Assembly: GCF_910592395.1 (NCBI RefSeq)
Contig: NC_088326.1
Span: forward strand, 1,183,001 to 1,247,000
Direction: 5' to 3'
Origin: Lineus longissimus
Taxonomy: Eukaryota; Nemertea; Pilidiophora; Heteronemertea; Lineidae
DNA: 64,000 nucleotides
Shown: piece after piece, positions 46,454 through 59,425 of the stretch
How the letters are laid out: every line of letters starts with the position of its first letter
How positions within the stretch are numbered: the stretch's first letter is position 1
Program-made: the position numbers and the translations under genes
The notes under the pieces: model-generated
Told to the model about the DNA's origin: nothing
Database searches by the model: none
Seen by the model: only the letters and a program-made list of their open reading frames with translations

Positions 46454-49400
46454 ATGGGGGACACGTCAGATGGAGAATCACCCCCAGGTAGCGTAATCTG
46501 AAGCGTTGTGCAGAAGTTTTTATTTGATGTCGAATGCATTCGCCACACCATACACATTACACGTGTGTGCATTGCTATTGCAATACACATATAGACAGTG
46601 AGTGTGTACGGCATGCATTTGTACACGGGAGCAAAGTTCTGCAGAATACCCGGGACACTCTGTGCTAAATGATAGATAGGAATGTGTACATAATGTACAG
46701 AGTGTACATGATAATGTAGTACAGAGCTACTACTGTCCCGGCTAGCTACACAGTAGGTCGATCATTAACCTCACTTGCTCTTTTTCAGCATGTCATTTTG
46801 ATTTTATCATTTTTATTAACTGACTGTTAGTGCTGCTGATGTCAGTGAGTTTATATCAATCATATGGGATATGGTTATGAAACCGGTGCTTGTATGGTTA
46901 GGGTTAGATAGGGTAAACGTAGACCAAAGCCTCCATATCATGGTTTATTCCAACTCTAACCCTAAATCTAACTCTAACCCTAGGCCTAATCCTTGCCCCG
47001 ACCCTACCCTCTACAGGCACCTTTGTAATGGCTATATTCCTGATGCCGATGGTCTCGTCCTCGGCTCAGCTCGGGCTGTGTCTGTGAGCCTGCTTGTGCG
47101 CTAGCTAAAATGCTACATATAATCTCAAGCACATTCCTTCATGTGTCACACTATACAGTAGTAAATGTCACAACCTACTGGCATTTATTTGGGATGTAAA
47201 GTCATTGCCCTGCTACATGTAGCTGCAACGTTGTATGTAAAATTACCTGTAAAATTGAATTGAGTTATTTTTGGCCTCTGGGTACTTTAAAATTATTTTC
47301 TGGTTCTTGAAAAATAACAATCATTAAAACGTTTTGAATGATTTTATACATTTAAAACCATTGACTCAACATGAAGTCCCCTGATTTGACATCCCACCAA
47401 GTTAGAAGCCCAGGCCCCTTGATCCATTGTTGTCATGACAACACAGCACCAACACAATCTATCTGGGACAAAAAACCCAACCAATACAATGAATATGAGG
47501 TGCCAATTGTTGATCAGCTGATCTAGGAATGTAGCCTTGTAGGCCTACCATGTGGGGTATACTACAAGACATGACATACAGGCCTACCAGTCCTATAACC
47601 TTTGTCATGTTAAACAAATCCTTGGTGTTGGCATGTACCCAAATCTACCCCCTTGCAAGTCGGGAGTATTTCATACCAAGCAAATTTATCAGTTCAGAAG
47701 AGGCAACTTGGTTGTGTCTGAATCTGTCTGATTGTGGAGGCTGTTACAATTGTGTGCATAGTCATGGATGAGTGACCTGTAGCTAACACAATATCCTCAG
47801 CACAATAGGCCAACACAGCTTATCATAAAGCTAACACTTGTAAAAAAACCTTTTGTATGTTGTCCTATTTGTAAAGGAGTCCTCGGCCTAATCAATGTTG
47901 TTATTATTGACTCACCAGGCCATGTTGGGGCTTGCCCAAAAAGTGACCAAAACTCTGGGCCAAGGGATCTGCACTTCATACTTTTGTGGTCAACTGCCAG
48001 GGTAGGACCTGGGACTTGTTTAGTGGTCAGCTGGGAGACAATTTGGCTATTGTGTGTAAGACGGCCCATCATTGTGACCAACCTTAAGACTGGTAACCTC
48101 AGCTGAGAGAAGCAGGTCAAGCACTTCCACTGCCTGACCAGAAATTGGGCAGGGAGCAAAACGAGTGGTGTGGTCCAGGTTTCATTCCTGAGCTGACTTG
48201 ATTTTAGGCTGAGATAATGTTGAATACATTTGATAGGAGTATGGCTAGTATAGCCGGGGATGCTTTAAAACTGTGATGAGGGCCTACAAGGGCTGATTTA
48301 CCAGAAATACCCACAGACCAGCCACTATTGCTTTCGTGTCAAAGCTCAACTTCAGTTTGCACTTGAGCTAACCTAAAGTTTTAGCACATTTTATGACAGC
48401 ACATACTGAACTGGAGTGCTGAATCCTTAAAGTTCCCACAAATATCCTTTTCAGCCTACCTCAACAAATCCCAAATCCCCCTGAACTGAGTATACATACA
48501 TGTAGTCGTGATTTCTGGATTGTCGAAGGGATGTTATGCTATCAGATCCTTGTGTCAAGATTCTTCTTACCAGGCGTGCCAGGCTTCTGGTTGGTACCCC
48601 CCTCCCCCCAACCATGATTACCATGTCGATGTCTGATTTCAGTTCTGACTTGTTGTCGTCTTTGTCATTTCAGACACTTGTCGGAGAGTTGTGGCCCCCA
48701 ACAAACGCAAGATGGAAGCTGAGCTTGAAGTTCTGAGCAAGGAGATAACAGAGAAGGACAACAAACTCGTATCCTTTGCACAGGAATTTGCCCTTTCAAA
48801 ACTTAGGCGTCTTGAGAAAATTTCATCATATTCTTTCTGTATTGTTCGTCTTATTTCATCCTTGACGTATTCTCAGAGGTCCATACAGGTCCAGTTGGAA
48901 AACTTGGGGATTTCTTCCGAATTGCAAAAAATCAGGGGCGAGAAAGAGGCGAAGATTGACAAACGGAAGAAAATCAGCGGTCAGTTGTCGGCTCTGAATG
49001 CCGATATCTCGAAAAAGGTAGGAATGTTCACTTTCAACTCGCTCGTGATTGATCGATGCAGAAATCATTCGTGTTGAAAAATTATGGCCAATATGTGGGT
49101 CATTGTGGATAGGATTATTTGTTCACCCTATCATTATCATATTCGTAAAAGCTGTTACTGTTAGTGTACATGTAGAGCCCAGAATTAACAACATTTCAGT
49201 TTTGATTATACTTTTCTATGTTGTAATGCTGATTTGTATGATCCTTCCTTGGCAATTTTGATTGAAGCCAAAAAAGTGTTGGTGCAGTCATGGGAAAAGG
49301 CGTTGTATATCCTTGTGGCTTCCCCAGTAAATCACACAGGATCTCATAGTTGTTAGCGCGTGCAGTCGCGCATGATTAAACCCTACTGGAGGAGACCATG

Positions 49401-52400
49401 CGATACACTGAACAATGCATTGTAATCCAACATGCACAGGTTACCAAGGCCGAACTGTCTCCATCATTTGTGGACCTGCGGAAAAATCAATATCTTGCCG
49501 AGTTTCTTAGAAGTTTATCACTCTTTAACACTTTAACACCTGAATGCTTGGATGGTGGCTGCATTTTGATGGTTCATCTTGTCACTTTCTGTAAAATATG
49601 GGGTGCGGCGCTCTGCTACAAATGGAAATGCATCAGCCACTGTCGAAAAAGGGCATGGCAAAGAGGCAAAAAGGCAGGGCACCAAGCACAAAGCCCAAAG
49701 CATTATCTATTTATCTAATGTTGAAATAGATCCAACTAAAGGACACTGTAATGTAGTCAAAACGAAACCTTCATTCTCACCACCCTCTGCAATGTCAACA
49801 TTGTGTTGACATTTACTGCCTCCTTCCCACCGATGACATTTATGTGACTTGTCACAGACACCTTACTCTGTAGTCTTTACTCTCGTTTCATCATCTAAGA
49901 TTGTGTCTGAATATTAGGCCAAGCTCTGCAAGATATTATACCCATGCTTGTCAATACATTAAGGACAGTACTTGTCAGTCCCGAAGGTGTCCCTAATAGA
50001 GAGGTTCTACTGCATATACAATGGGTGCGTAACATTAATTTGTCTAATGGTCGTGACCATCGTGTCCCTGACCTTTATCATTATCATTATATCGATTCTG
50101 TGGTCTTCTATCAGTGAAACTCGAGGTAGAAGACTATAATGTCCGTACAATGCAAAAATTCACAACGCACATGCAACATTGGATGGCACACGCCCATTCA
50201 GGAGAATTGTGACAGAATGCATTGAAATGGTTGTTGTAACTAACAAAACAAATTTGCTGTTCAATTCCAATATCGACTTCTACCAGGGTCTTTATCTCCA
50301 TCTTGAGGTGTTGCTGCAACAAGGATAGACCGAATGTGCATGAGATATCATTTAGTTGTCAATGACAATCATGGACTGACACTGATGATGGGGAAACTGC
50401 TGAAACTTGTAGAAAGATAGCAGTTTAAAATCACGAATCTTTGACCACTGTTTTTAACGCTGCAACTTTCTGGTTACTGATTGTATGAACAAAAAGATAT
50501 GAAAAGCTGAGCAGGTTTGCGGCATTTACGCAAAAATTAAAATTCAGATACTGTTACTTATGGTTATGATCCTTCAAAAAGTTGCAGATTATGCCACTTA
50601 GTCTTTCACTGACCGGCAGTCCAGTCGTCAGTTGTATTCTACACATGGTTCAAACCACAAATAAGGACATACTTTTGAAAAAAAGTCATGCCAGTGCACA
50701 GGAATTCTACGGATGATTGCTACGGATGTTCAAAGCTCGTGCCTGAGGCAACACAATGCACTACTACGCTAACTACAAATAAAGGTTATAGGACATATGA
50801 TATGTATTGTAAGTTCTTAGAAGATGATATGTTTGATCCCCTGTTAACCCTCGTGAGACAGCTCTTGTTACATTTACGTGCAGATTTTCAATGAAATTGA
50901 ATTAACACCGCTCTGTGTCAGCAAAAACTATGAAAATTTGTCAGGAGCTGGTCATAGTCAGCGGTGACTATTTTTATGATAACATTTAATTGGGGTCACC
51001 ACTATAATGATGGTCTCGGTGTATCACAAACAAGCGGGCCACATGCTTCCTGGAAGTGATATCTATTCATAGACATGGAATATTGGTGTCTGGTGTCTGG
51101 TGTGTGAGCGTCCTTGAGAAAGTTTTGTCTGAAGATGTGGTCCTCTGAGCATCACAGCCCTCAGGGAATAGTGGTGACTGATTTTGCACTGGGTGTCGTT
51201 CCGGCACGGAATCCCCTTTCAACATCTCGGTCTGTTTTCGTAAACAGGTATTAATGGAAAACTGGATGTAAAATTGGTGCTATTACGGTTGTTCTGGTTG
51301 CTTTTATTAAGGTCTAAAATATGTTTACTTTTGAGTTGAAGATACACAGTCCTTTCTCAAAACTCATGAACCAGTAGAGAGGCTGTCTTGCGATCTGAGC
51401 AGAGGATCGTAAAGATCACTGCTATAATTAGCTAATGATAGTCTGGCGATCAATGTTGTCAGCGGGCGATAGGCTGCCCCCGCACGATCATAGTCTTTCA
51501 TGGTGGTAATAACTTTGGCGTGGGCGATTGGGGATACACAGAAGTCTGTAAGGGAGAGGGATTCAGAGGAAGGCTAAGGAATGTTTCTACAGCAAGCATT
51601 TTATGGCAATGTCTGTGGCTGTCAGTCCCATTTGTGACAGATTGCCAATTGTTCAGGCATTGATTGTTTTACTCTGTGATATTTTGATGAGTCATCTTTA
51701 TGAATGAACCACAACATCAACAGTTCTATCCATTGATCTGGTGTTGGCAAACGAGATAAAAAAAAGTGTGTGATAAAATGTGGATTGTAATCATGTGTTT
51801 GTTCCTACTGGTCCTGGAAATTCTCCCAACCTTTTGAAAATGAAGTCACTCCCACTATCGCACTATCGCAGCTGATTTGATATCTTATGTATGTACGGTG
51901 TTTAAAGTCGAGATCAAAAGTTGATATTGTCTGTAAATTCGTTTCATTATAGATCGTTTCATCGATTGGACATGCTTTTCCGTGGACATGTTGAAACATG
52001 TTCAACACGTTTTTGATGAGTCAGATATATGAATGATTCAACGAGAAAAAACCTGTTACCATCGTCTGTAACAATGGGCCAAGCTGCTGAGAGATGTCTT
52101 TGAGACTTTTACGCCAGCGTTACAAATCATTTACAGTAGAAATGAGCAAAATTAGCTTGGTCTGGAATGCTGGTGTAGCCTGCTGCAACCTCTGTCGTGC
52201 TTGTTCATTCACATTATAATGATTTCCTCCATCCATTTTGAATGTATTATTCCCCCCCCCTCACAAACTAGGACCCACCCTGATTTGAGGACAATCAAGT
52301 TAAGTCAAGCACTGATAGATCAATATGATTTGAATGTTCATAGTGTAAGATATGGTACATTGACTTTTAGTGCTAAGACCTGCATACATATAGGTACATA

Positions 52401-55400
52401 CGTGCTGGTATGCCCATTTCTGAACCAGACATATTTGGTGGGATTTGCAAATTGGCCTGGAGAATATTTAGTGCAGCAGTACTTTTAATTTGTAGGCCTC
52501 TCTCACTAGACAATCTCAAGTCGGAAATTGATGCTTATTTTATTTGTGAACAGGTTTGATGAGTGTACTTGTATGTCACAATGTATATAAAGGGATGTAG
52601 AAGTTTGAAATGTCCTAGGATAGAAAGTCCAGGAAACAATGTGTAAATCTCTGAGCTGTTGATGGTCATGGCATCTAACCATGAACCGTAATCAGTCAGA
52701 ATACAATAGGGCCGGACACTTTTTCCAGGGGGGGACACTACAGGAGGTAACAAAATATTGCAAAAATCTACATCTCCAGCCAAATTCTATATCATGATCT
52801 GCTTAGATCTCTATCAGTTCAAAGTTTGTATACCTGTCACTAACAAGTACTTCCAAATGCTTTGTTCCACTGTCCAATAGCTGAGGGACAAGCCACCTTA
52901 TTGTTTGGAAAAGTATGACATCAGTAATGCCCACGTGTCTCTAAAATATTGCGACTAGGTCAAGGTTGGGAATCCCAGTTGGCGAGCCACCGGATGAATT
53001 GTTGATAAATAATAGGTGCTGACCTGGTAAATCTGTTGGGCTCATTAGTTTGTTCACTGTGGCCAAGAATACTGAGTCATCAAAAATTTTATGATTGGAA
53101 GGAATTGGGCACTCAGCATTTTTGTTTGGGTGTGAAGTTGGCACACAAAACCTGAACATTTGAGGAAACTCCCAGTCCCGAGCTCAAGGCACCTGAGATC
53201 AATCAGTTGATTCAATTCAGTACAATCCCTTTCCTTGCCCAATTGACAACACTCATCAAATTCAAATTGACTAACCGATAAGCGACAGGGCAGTCATTAA
53301 AAAGTGACTTGCCCAAGATCATAAGGAACAGGTCTGTTTCGGGGTTTACTGTCAAAAGCACAAAGTCTTGTATTGTCGCCCACCTTTTAACCCCCCCCCC
53401 CCTCTCCAGTAACAGTTGATGCCGTAAATGGACACAGACAGACCCTGGTTGACCCTGGACTTGAACCACAGGAGAAAGTCTGTCGTCTTGATTAAAGAGA
53501 TCCTGTCGTGACCCAAGTCTTTATTTCGCCTGGCTGAACTTAGTAAAAATAACTAAATTGGAGATTACCTCTTACAGCAGTTCATTGACTAGAGCCAGTA
53601 ATGTAATGCAACGTTATGCAATGTTAGCTAAATGAACAGCTCACCGCAGCAACTACCTAGGGGACCTTGAAACTGCTAATATCTAACAAAGGAAACTTAT
53701 TCCCACCTCAGGTTTTAACCGGGCCGTTCAAAACTCCACATTTTTATAAGCGTTTCTCGATAGCTTCCCTTTAAAAGTGGGTGTCCCCTGGCTACAGAAT
53801 TGTGATATAAAGTGGCTCTGTATCTTCTGTTTACTTCCCTAGCCCACTGTGGTGTTGCTCTAACAGCAGAGTCAACATAAATATACCAGTTATTTCCACA
53901 GGGGAATTACCAATCGTATAATTGATGTTGATGATAAGTAATGTGACAAGGGCCAGTCACCTGACCAACAAAAATTTCATAAATGAAGCCAATTAAGAAA
54001 GTGAGTGAAGCTGAGATAGAAAAATGCCTTGTTTTTTGTTCATCGTGATCTATCAAAAAAAGTTGAAGTTGATCAGGTTGTCTAAAACTGATGCAACTTC
54101 TGTGGAAAATTTTGTGGACTATTTTACGAGTGGAAAATTTTCGTTGGCAGTCTTGCTGCTCAACATATTTTTTCCCCATTGCATCAGCCGAGATAGATAC
54201 CAATTGTGAAGAAAATTATACCATGGTTTGCGATGACATTGGGAAAAAAGGCTGTGTTTAGAAAGAAAAAATAGGCTGAGATGAAGGGATATCCAGACAG
54301 AGAACGAGAATTAGGGGGTAGGGGCACGGTGCACAGGACATGTTTGCTAACATGGTGCTGAAGTGTTGACCAACCCAGGCCAAATATTTTAAATTATCTT
54401 CTTTTTCGAATATTTCATGTCAATTTTGTTTAGTTTTAGAATTACTTCATATGTTTCAGGCCTGCCTAGTGTGTTGATAGAGAAATAATCAATTTTCAGC
54501 TGTGATCTTTGCCAAATGTTACAATGATGCATATTTGGTAAAAACCGTTTATCTTATCTTTGCAGAAAGATGCTCTTGCCAAGCTGAAATCAACCTTGCA
54601 ATATCTGCAGGAATCACGGATCGATGAAGCAATAAGGTGGGTTCGGCCCAGGGGACCGAGCGATTGGTTGAGGGAAAAAGGGACCTCTGTATGACATCCA
54701 ATTCCCCCACCCTCTACCACTTTCATGAGCAGTTTTTGCCAAATCCCAACACTCTGCACTGCTCATGGCCAATCTAACTTAGTATATTATATTGTGTACC
54801 GTACCAAGCAGTAACACTATGTGTCTGTAATCACTCAAATTTGAATATCAAAGGAAAGTGTGCAAATAATCTTGGCATTGACTAATTTTGAATAGACTCG
54901 CTGGGCAATTGGACATGTTCCAAGGTGTCAAAGTGAGTGATTGATTTTTGTCTATAGAACATAATGACATATGTATTGTTTTGATGACCACAAGTTTAAT
55001 AGCAAGGTTGTAATTGGCTGAGGTCATTACCAAAAGTTTAATAGCAAGGTTGTAATTGGCTGAGGTCATTATCAAAAAATAGAATGTCAATCTGTGGTTC
55101 TTGGTAGCCTTACGTCTGACTCATCATAAATCTAGGCCCCTTCAAACTGAAAACCTGTTTAAAGTTCTTGACCTCAATATGTAGTTGTGATATATGTTTG
55201 TAAATAATGCAAATGAGGTTGATTGTGGGTGGGGGGCTGCACTGCATGGGGAGTAAAACTTCTTCTGGGAAACAACATTTTTGACGGATGGATTGATTCT
55301 AAGTGGCAGCACTGTCTGGCTTTGATTAATATCTCGGAGTGTGGCTAAAAATGACTTCGAGTGGAACTAGGGTGGTGATAGTTTGCCAACCGAATGCTTA

Positions 55401-58400
55401 TACTGTCAGTTATGCTTTTAGAAGTTGTCAAGTAATAATGATTTGAATGATTCGAAGTCTTTTGTGCTTTTATCTAAAAATGAAAATCAATAATATCTTC
55501 TTGTTTCAGACGTTTAAGATGCCAACTCCAGACAAGGAATTTCCGACTCAACGAAGAGAAAAAGATCGTCAATGAGATTGATACTCTCAATCGTTCAAAG
55601 AGGGCGCTCAGGTGAGTTTGTCCGATTTCATCATCAAGGCTTTTGGCATGCTTTCTCAGTCTGTAGTTTTTGAGTCCGTGCTCATCAAGTCTTCTCCAAG
55701 GGCATGATAATCAGTTTGTTGATGATAGCTGTACTAAATCTGGATTTTTCTGATGATTTTTTTGCAGGGAGTACCAGGATCTCAATGGTGAGCTGAATAA
55801 GATGAAAGAGAAACAGAGGAAAATGAGGGATGAGTTAGATGTAAGTATGTCAGAGAGTTCCCCTCTCCCCTTATTACAGGTGACGTAGACACGTCCTGCT
55901 GTGAGTGCGAGTGCTGTACTATAGACCTGCCCGAAGGGTGCATGGTAGCCTGGAAAGACCCTCCGAGCTGTATTTTCTTGGATCTGTCCCGCCTCTTGTT
56001 CTTCTTGGACACTCTCCGCACAACGGAACTGTACTTAACCTCGTCCTCATCCTCTGAGCTATGAGGGTCCGCTTGCTTGGTTCTGATGATCAAAACCTTG
56101 TTATTTCAGGAGTGTTACAAGTCTGTGTCTAGTTTCAAGACGAGAGAAACCGACCTCAGATCTAAACGCGAAGTGGTGCGACGGGATATCGAACAAGTGA
56201 AGGCAGAACTGGAAGTACAGCATCAGAAAAAACGTGATGTGATCTCGGACTTCCGCAGACGGGAGAGGGAGTTTAAGGAACATAAGGAGATGACAGAGCT
56301 CAAGATGAAGAAGATAAAGGAAGAAGAGGTGAAGACGGACATGAAGCAGAAAGAAAGGTTGGTAGTTCAACCACCGTGTCAACTTTCCATGCATTTCTGT
56401 ATTTCTAACCAGAGCAATCGGGATTGAATCTTGCTTACACAACCAAGGACTACAGGAGGTATCAACTCAATTGGGGGAAAGAACATGGTCAGCACCCCCT
56501 CAGAGAGATTTTGAAGCCATGACTCCCATCTAATTTCATTGACACAACCGTCCTTCTTTCAGTGATGATACTTACACCAGTGTCCACGTCGAACCGTTGA
56601 TAATCGAACCTTTCACTGAAGAGAAACAGTTGTGCACCACCCTCCTCACCTACCTCCAGCGATATGTGGCTCCCACTGACCAACCAGGGTCTGCTGGCAG
56701 TCCAGGTCTGTATTATTCCTACTAAAAATCAAAATCAAGTGAGCATTTGCCCTTTTGCTCTGCGCGAGGTTTCCGTCCTCGCTGAGCTCACCGTAGGACA
56801 CCTGTGTTACTTTTTGACAGATGTATCGCTCCAGTCAAACTCCCTGCCTGACACTGTCTTCAGAGCGGAACGTACCTGACGAAGCTGGGCGCTTATCGCC
56901 AGAATCGAGGGACGAGCGTCCCACTAATCAGTACCGGTAAAGAAACGATAAAAGTAGATTTCAAAACATTGAAATATTTCCAAATATTCCAGGACCCACC
57001 GACCAGAAACTTGTCGAGCAAGATGGCATGTACCTACTTCCAAGAAAACGTATGGATGAGGACGAGGTTAAGTACAATTCCGTTGTGCGGAGAGTGTCCA
57101 GTAAGAACAAGAGGCGGGACAGATCCAAGAAAATACAGGTGCGTACTATTCTTGAATGAGTTACGTTAGTTTGAGTGTCTGTCCTTTGTTGGAGACATCT
57201 TACCCAGAGTGAGTGTAGCTGGTGCCTAGACTGAGACAAGTTAGAAACCCATCCAGGGCCTGGTATTATAAAACTTTGATGCTGCTCCTCAGTGGAGACT
57301 AGCATAATAAAGATTTGAAGTCTTGCCTTATATCTGCTCGCATTAACACGCCTTTGTTCATCTTCAGGTCACCCACACGCCAGAAATCTTCGCCCAGTTT
57401 GCCAAACTAAACCTGAACGCACCGTCAAATGCGAATGAAGTGCCAGTATCTATAGAACAGCTCAAGGGTAGGAGGGTAAGTGAAAAACATGAACATTTGG
57501 AAAGAAATATGTCAAATGCCCAAAATACCTCTTCCTCCTGGCCATCTAAGGAATCACTTTGAGAGAACTTGAGTGAAGGTCGGTATGCCAGAAAGAGAAC
57601 CCCCATGTGCAACACTTTCAAATCAACTTTTTTCTTCAAATGAAGTCAGTCTTGCATGAAAGTCTTATTCTTTCAAATGACGATCACTAGATAACTTTTG
57701 AAATTATTCACCAGTTAGTAAAAGTGAGTGACCCCCTGTTGAATCATTCTGTTTTAATATCTCATCTTATATTTCAGCAATACTACGTAACTGCTACCCC
57801 TGCGTCGAGAACAGTTCCACAGGTTCAAGTCGGACCAAAAGGGGATGGAACTGACTCAATTGTCGCTACTGATGATACTGTAGATGATATAAAACAGATC
57901 GGTGATGTCGCCAATTCCAGTGAGCAGAGTCGTGATGAAAATTCCAACGAACCTAAAATGGAGCAAGCAGACTCTGAGCCGAAAACTGACCTTGAGCTGA
58001 AACCAGACAACCATATTCCATTGATAGACGAGGCTAAGAAAAAGACTGTAGCCACTCCTGGGAAAATTGAGGAAGAAAAGGAATCACAGGGTTCAGATGA
58101 CGTTTTTTATGACAGTGATGATGACGTGTTCTGTGACGACATCCACAACATTCCTACTGCTCCGCTGGAGAAGAGACGTAACTTCACGCTCGTGAGTTCG
58201 CGGAGTGATATCAAACCGCTGATGGCGAACGCAGACTTTTTAGCAGACGCCATACGCGGTTGCAGCCAGAATGGTTTTGTGATGCCGTCTGCTCAGACAA
58301 TGTGTCCAGCGATGAGTAGTGTTGTTGAGAATCCGCTGAGTAATACGGCGTGCTTGAATGCGGTTGATGCAATTGCAGAACTGTGTGAGGACGATTCAGA

Positions 58401-58914
58401 CAAAACCGAGGATAACGTGTCACCTCAGAAACAATTAGATTTGGGTGCAAGTGCACTTGTTTTGAATAAAGACGTAACAAGTTCAACGCCCAATCAGGAG
58501 AATACACCCGAAGTGCAAAATCCAAATCCCGATTTTAGTCTTGCTCAGGTGAAGTGTAATGGTGTCGGCACGGTTTCACCTCAGATAAACGGCGCGTCGA
58601 ATCACACAGATTTGTCCAACGGCAACCTAAGCGACACCGACATGGATTCTTCCGTTAGAGATTTATTACGTGATATAAAAACATTAAACAACGGGACTAT
58701 GTCGGATGTGGAAATAGAACGGAGCACGGACAGTTCGGACATCGCAGACAGTTACGAATCATCGGAACAAAATCTTGTGGTGAAAACTTTTTTATCCAGC
58801 GATGACGGGGAAATCAGTCGGCCTGTGATATGTCCAAAAGGACAAATGTCGCCAGAGAATCTTGATGATTCGTCAGAAGATACATTGAAAGTGGAGACTT
58901 CTGATGAGTCGTAA
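46454..58914 (+). CDS. Coiled-coil protein resembling the Bfr1/PPI1 family
   Basis: Eleven exons join in frame to 765 residues: 46454-46487, 48674-48768, 48877-49017, 54566-54636, 55510-55611, 55768-55840, 56110-56357, 56563-56705, 56993-57138, 57368-57475, 57778-58914. After a short head (MGDTSDGESPP) residues of about 20-250 form a long charged coiled coil. Within it, ESRIDEAIRRLRCQL...EEKKIVNEIDTL matches the Bfr1/PPI1 signature (aligned 'I..L' pairs, then EKK..EI..L). Further on, HTPEIFAQFAKLNLNAPSNA resembles the Bfr1 C-terminal block in which a short 'F..L.L..P' motif precedes 'I..L'. Yeast Bfr1 associates with polysomes and mRNPs; transfer of that role is inference. The last exon encodes 378 acidic, Ser-rich, probably disordered residues with DDVFYDSDDDVFCDD. 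ATTAAA at 59337-59342 is a possible 3' end. Confidence 0.7.
46952..46983. repeat. Telomere-like CTAACC repeats, degenerate
   Basis: Four imperfect CTAACCCTAA-type units (CTCTAACCCTAAATCTAACT and on) lie in intron 1 of the Bfr1-like gene. They resemble the animal telomere unit but are short and imperfect. An inverse phrase GGTTAGGGTTAG occurs about 50 bp upstream (46896). Confidence 0.5.
49018..54565 (+). other. Large intron of the Bfr1-like gene
   Basis: This 5.5-kb intron separates the third and fourth coding exons. I saw no nested gene. It has C runs near 52250 and 53390 and a fragment near 49960-50015 related to the element at 2083-2240. Confidence 0.5.
54988..55075. repeat. Short tandem duplication in an intron
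   Basis: AAGTTTAATAGCAAGGTTGT and the following TAATTGGCTGAGGTCATTA occur twice in a row with one visible difference (ACCAAA/ATCAAA). This is a recent two-copy duplication with a unit of about 43 bp. Confidence 0.8.
55968..56052 (-). pseudogene. Inverted copy of part of Bfr1-like exon 9
   Basis: Read on the minus strand, these 85 bases match 57054-57138 on the plus strand at 82 positions. They would encode DEDEVKYSSVVRRVSKKNKR and then RDRSKKIQ, where the real exon has an Asn and a Ser changed. The match stops exactly where exon 9 ends at its donor. The copy sits in the intron between exons 6 and 7 in the wrong orientation, so it cannot be spliced into the gene. The minus strand stays open around it for 103 codons, with no other family resemblance. 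Confidence 0.85.
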
Positions 58915-59425
58915 CACAGTGTCGCCATCTTTAGGTAGAATTGCTCAAAGCGGTATTTTCCTCCTCGTCATTCCTGGGGTAGCTGTGTGTTGATGTGAAC
59001 AGCTCACTTTGATAACCACAAGTTTTGTTTCCATCATCAGTTTCGACTTCATGATACATTACAGCTAAAATGACCTCTTTACAAAGCTGTATATAGTGTA
59101 CTGGTAGTGGCACCTAGTGGCACAGTGGTCGAACCACTAATCTCAAATTATTTGTGGTTTTCATTGATAATTTCACATCAACATACGTAGAATGAATTCC
59201 ATTCCATGGAGGTTATTGATTGGCATTTGTGGGCTATCAATATTGATGATATGATCATAAGGCATTGACATCGAAGTCATTAGGCTATTTCCTTAGATTC
59301 TTTGTTTCAGAGCCTTGAGGGTTCCAGGTCAGTTCTATTAAACTTGCTTCAGTGTCAGATTCGCAAACTTTTCTTGCTATATAGTCTTTGGATACCGATT
59401 AAGAAAACCAAAATTTGCTGACTTA
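58915..59425 (+). other. Probable 3' untranslated region of the Bfr1-like gene
   Basis: No further open frame. ATTAAA at 59337-59342 is a plausible signal. A small repeated phrase CTAGTGGCAC occurs at about 59113. Whether the transcript runs on into the minisatellite is unknown. Confidence 0.4.

Noticed and set aside
55782-56093. A separate minus-strand gene within the Bfr1-like gene
   Set aside because: Only the 85-bp inverted exon copy resembles a protein; the rest of the frame has no recognisable features.
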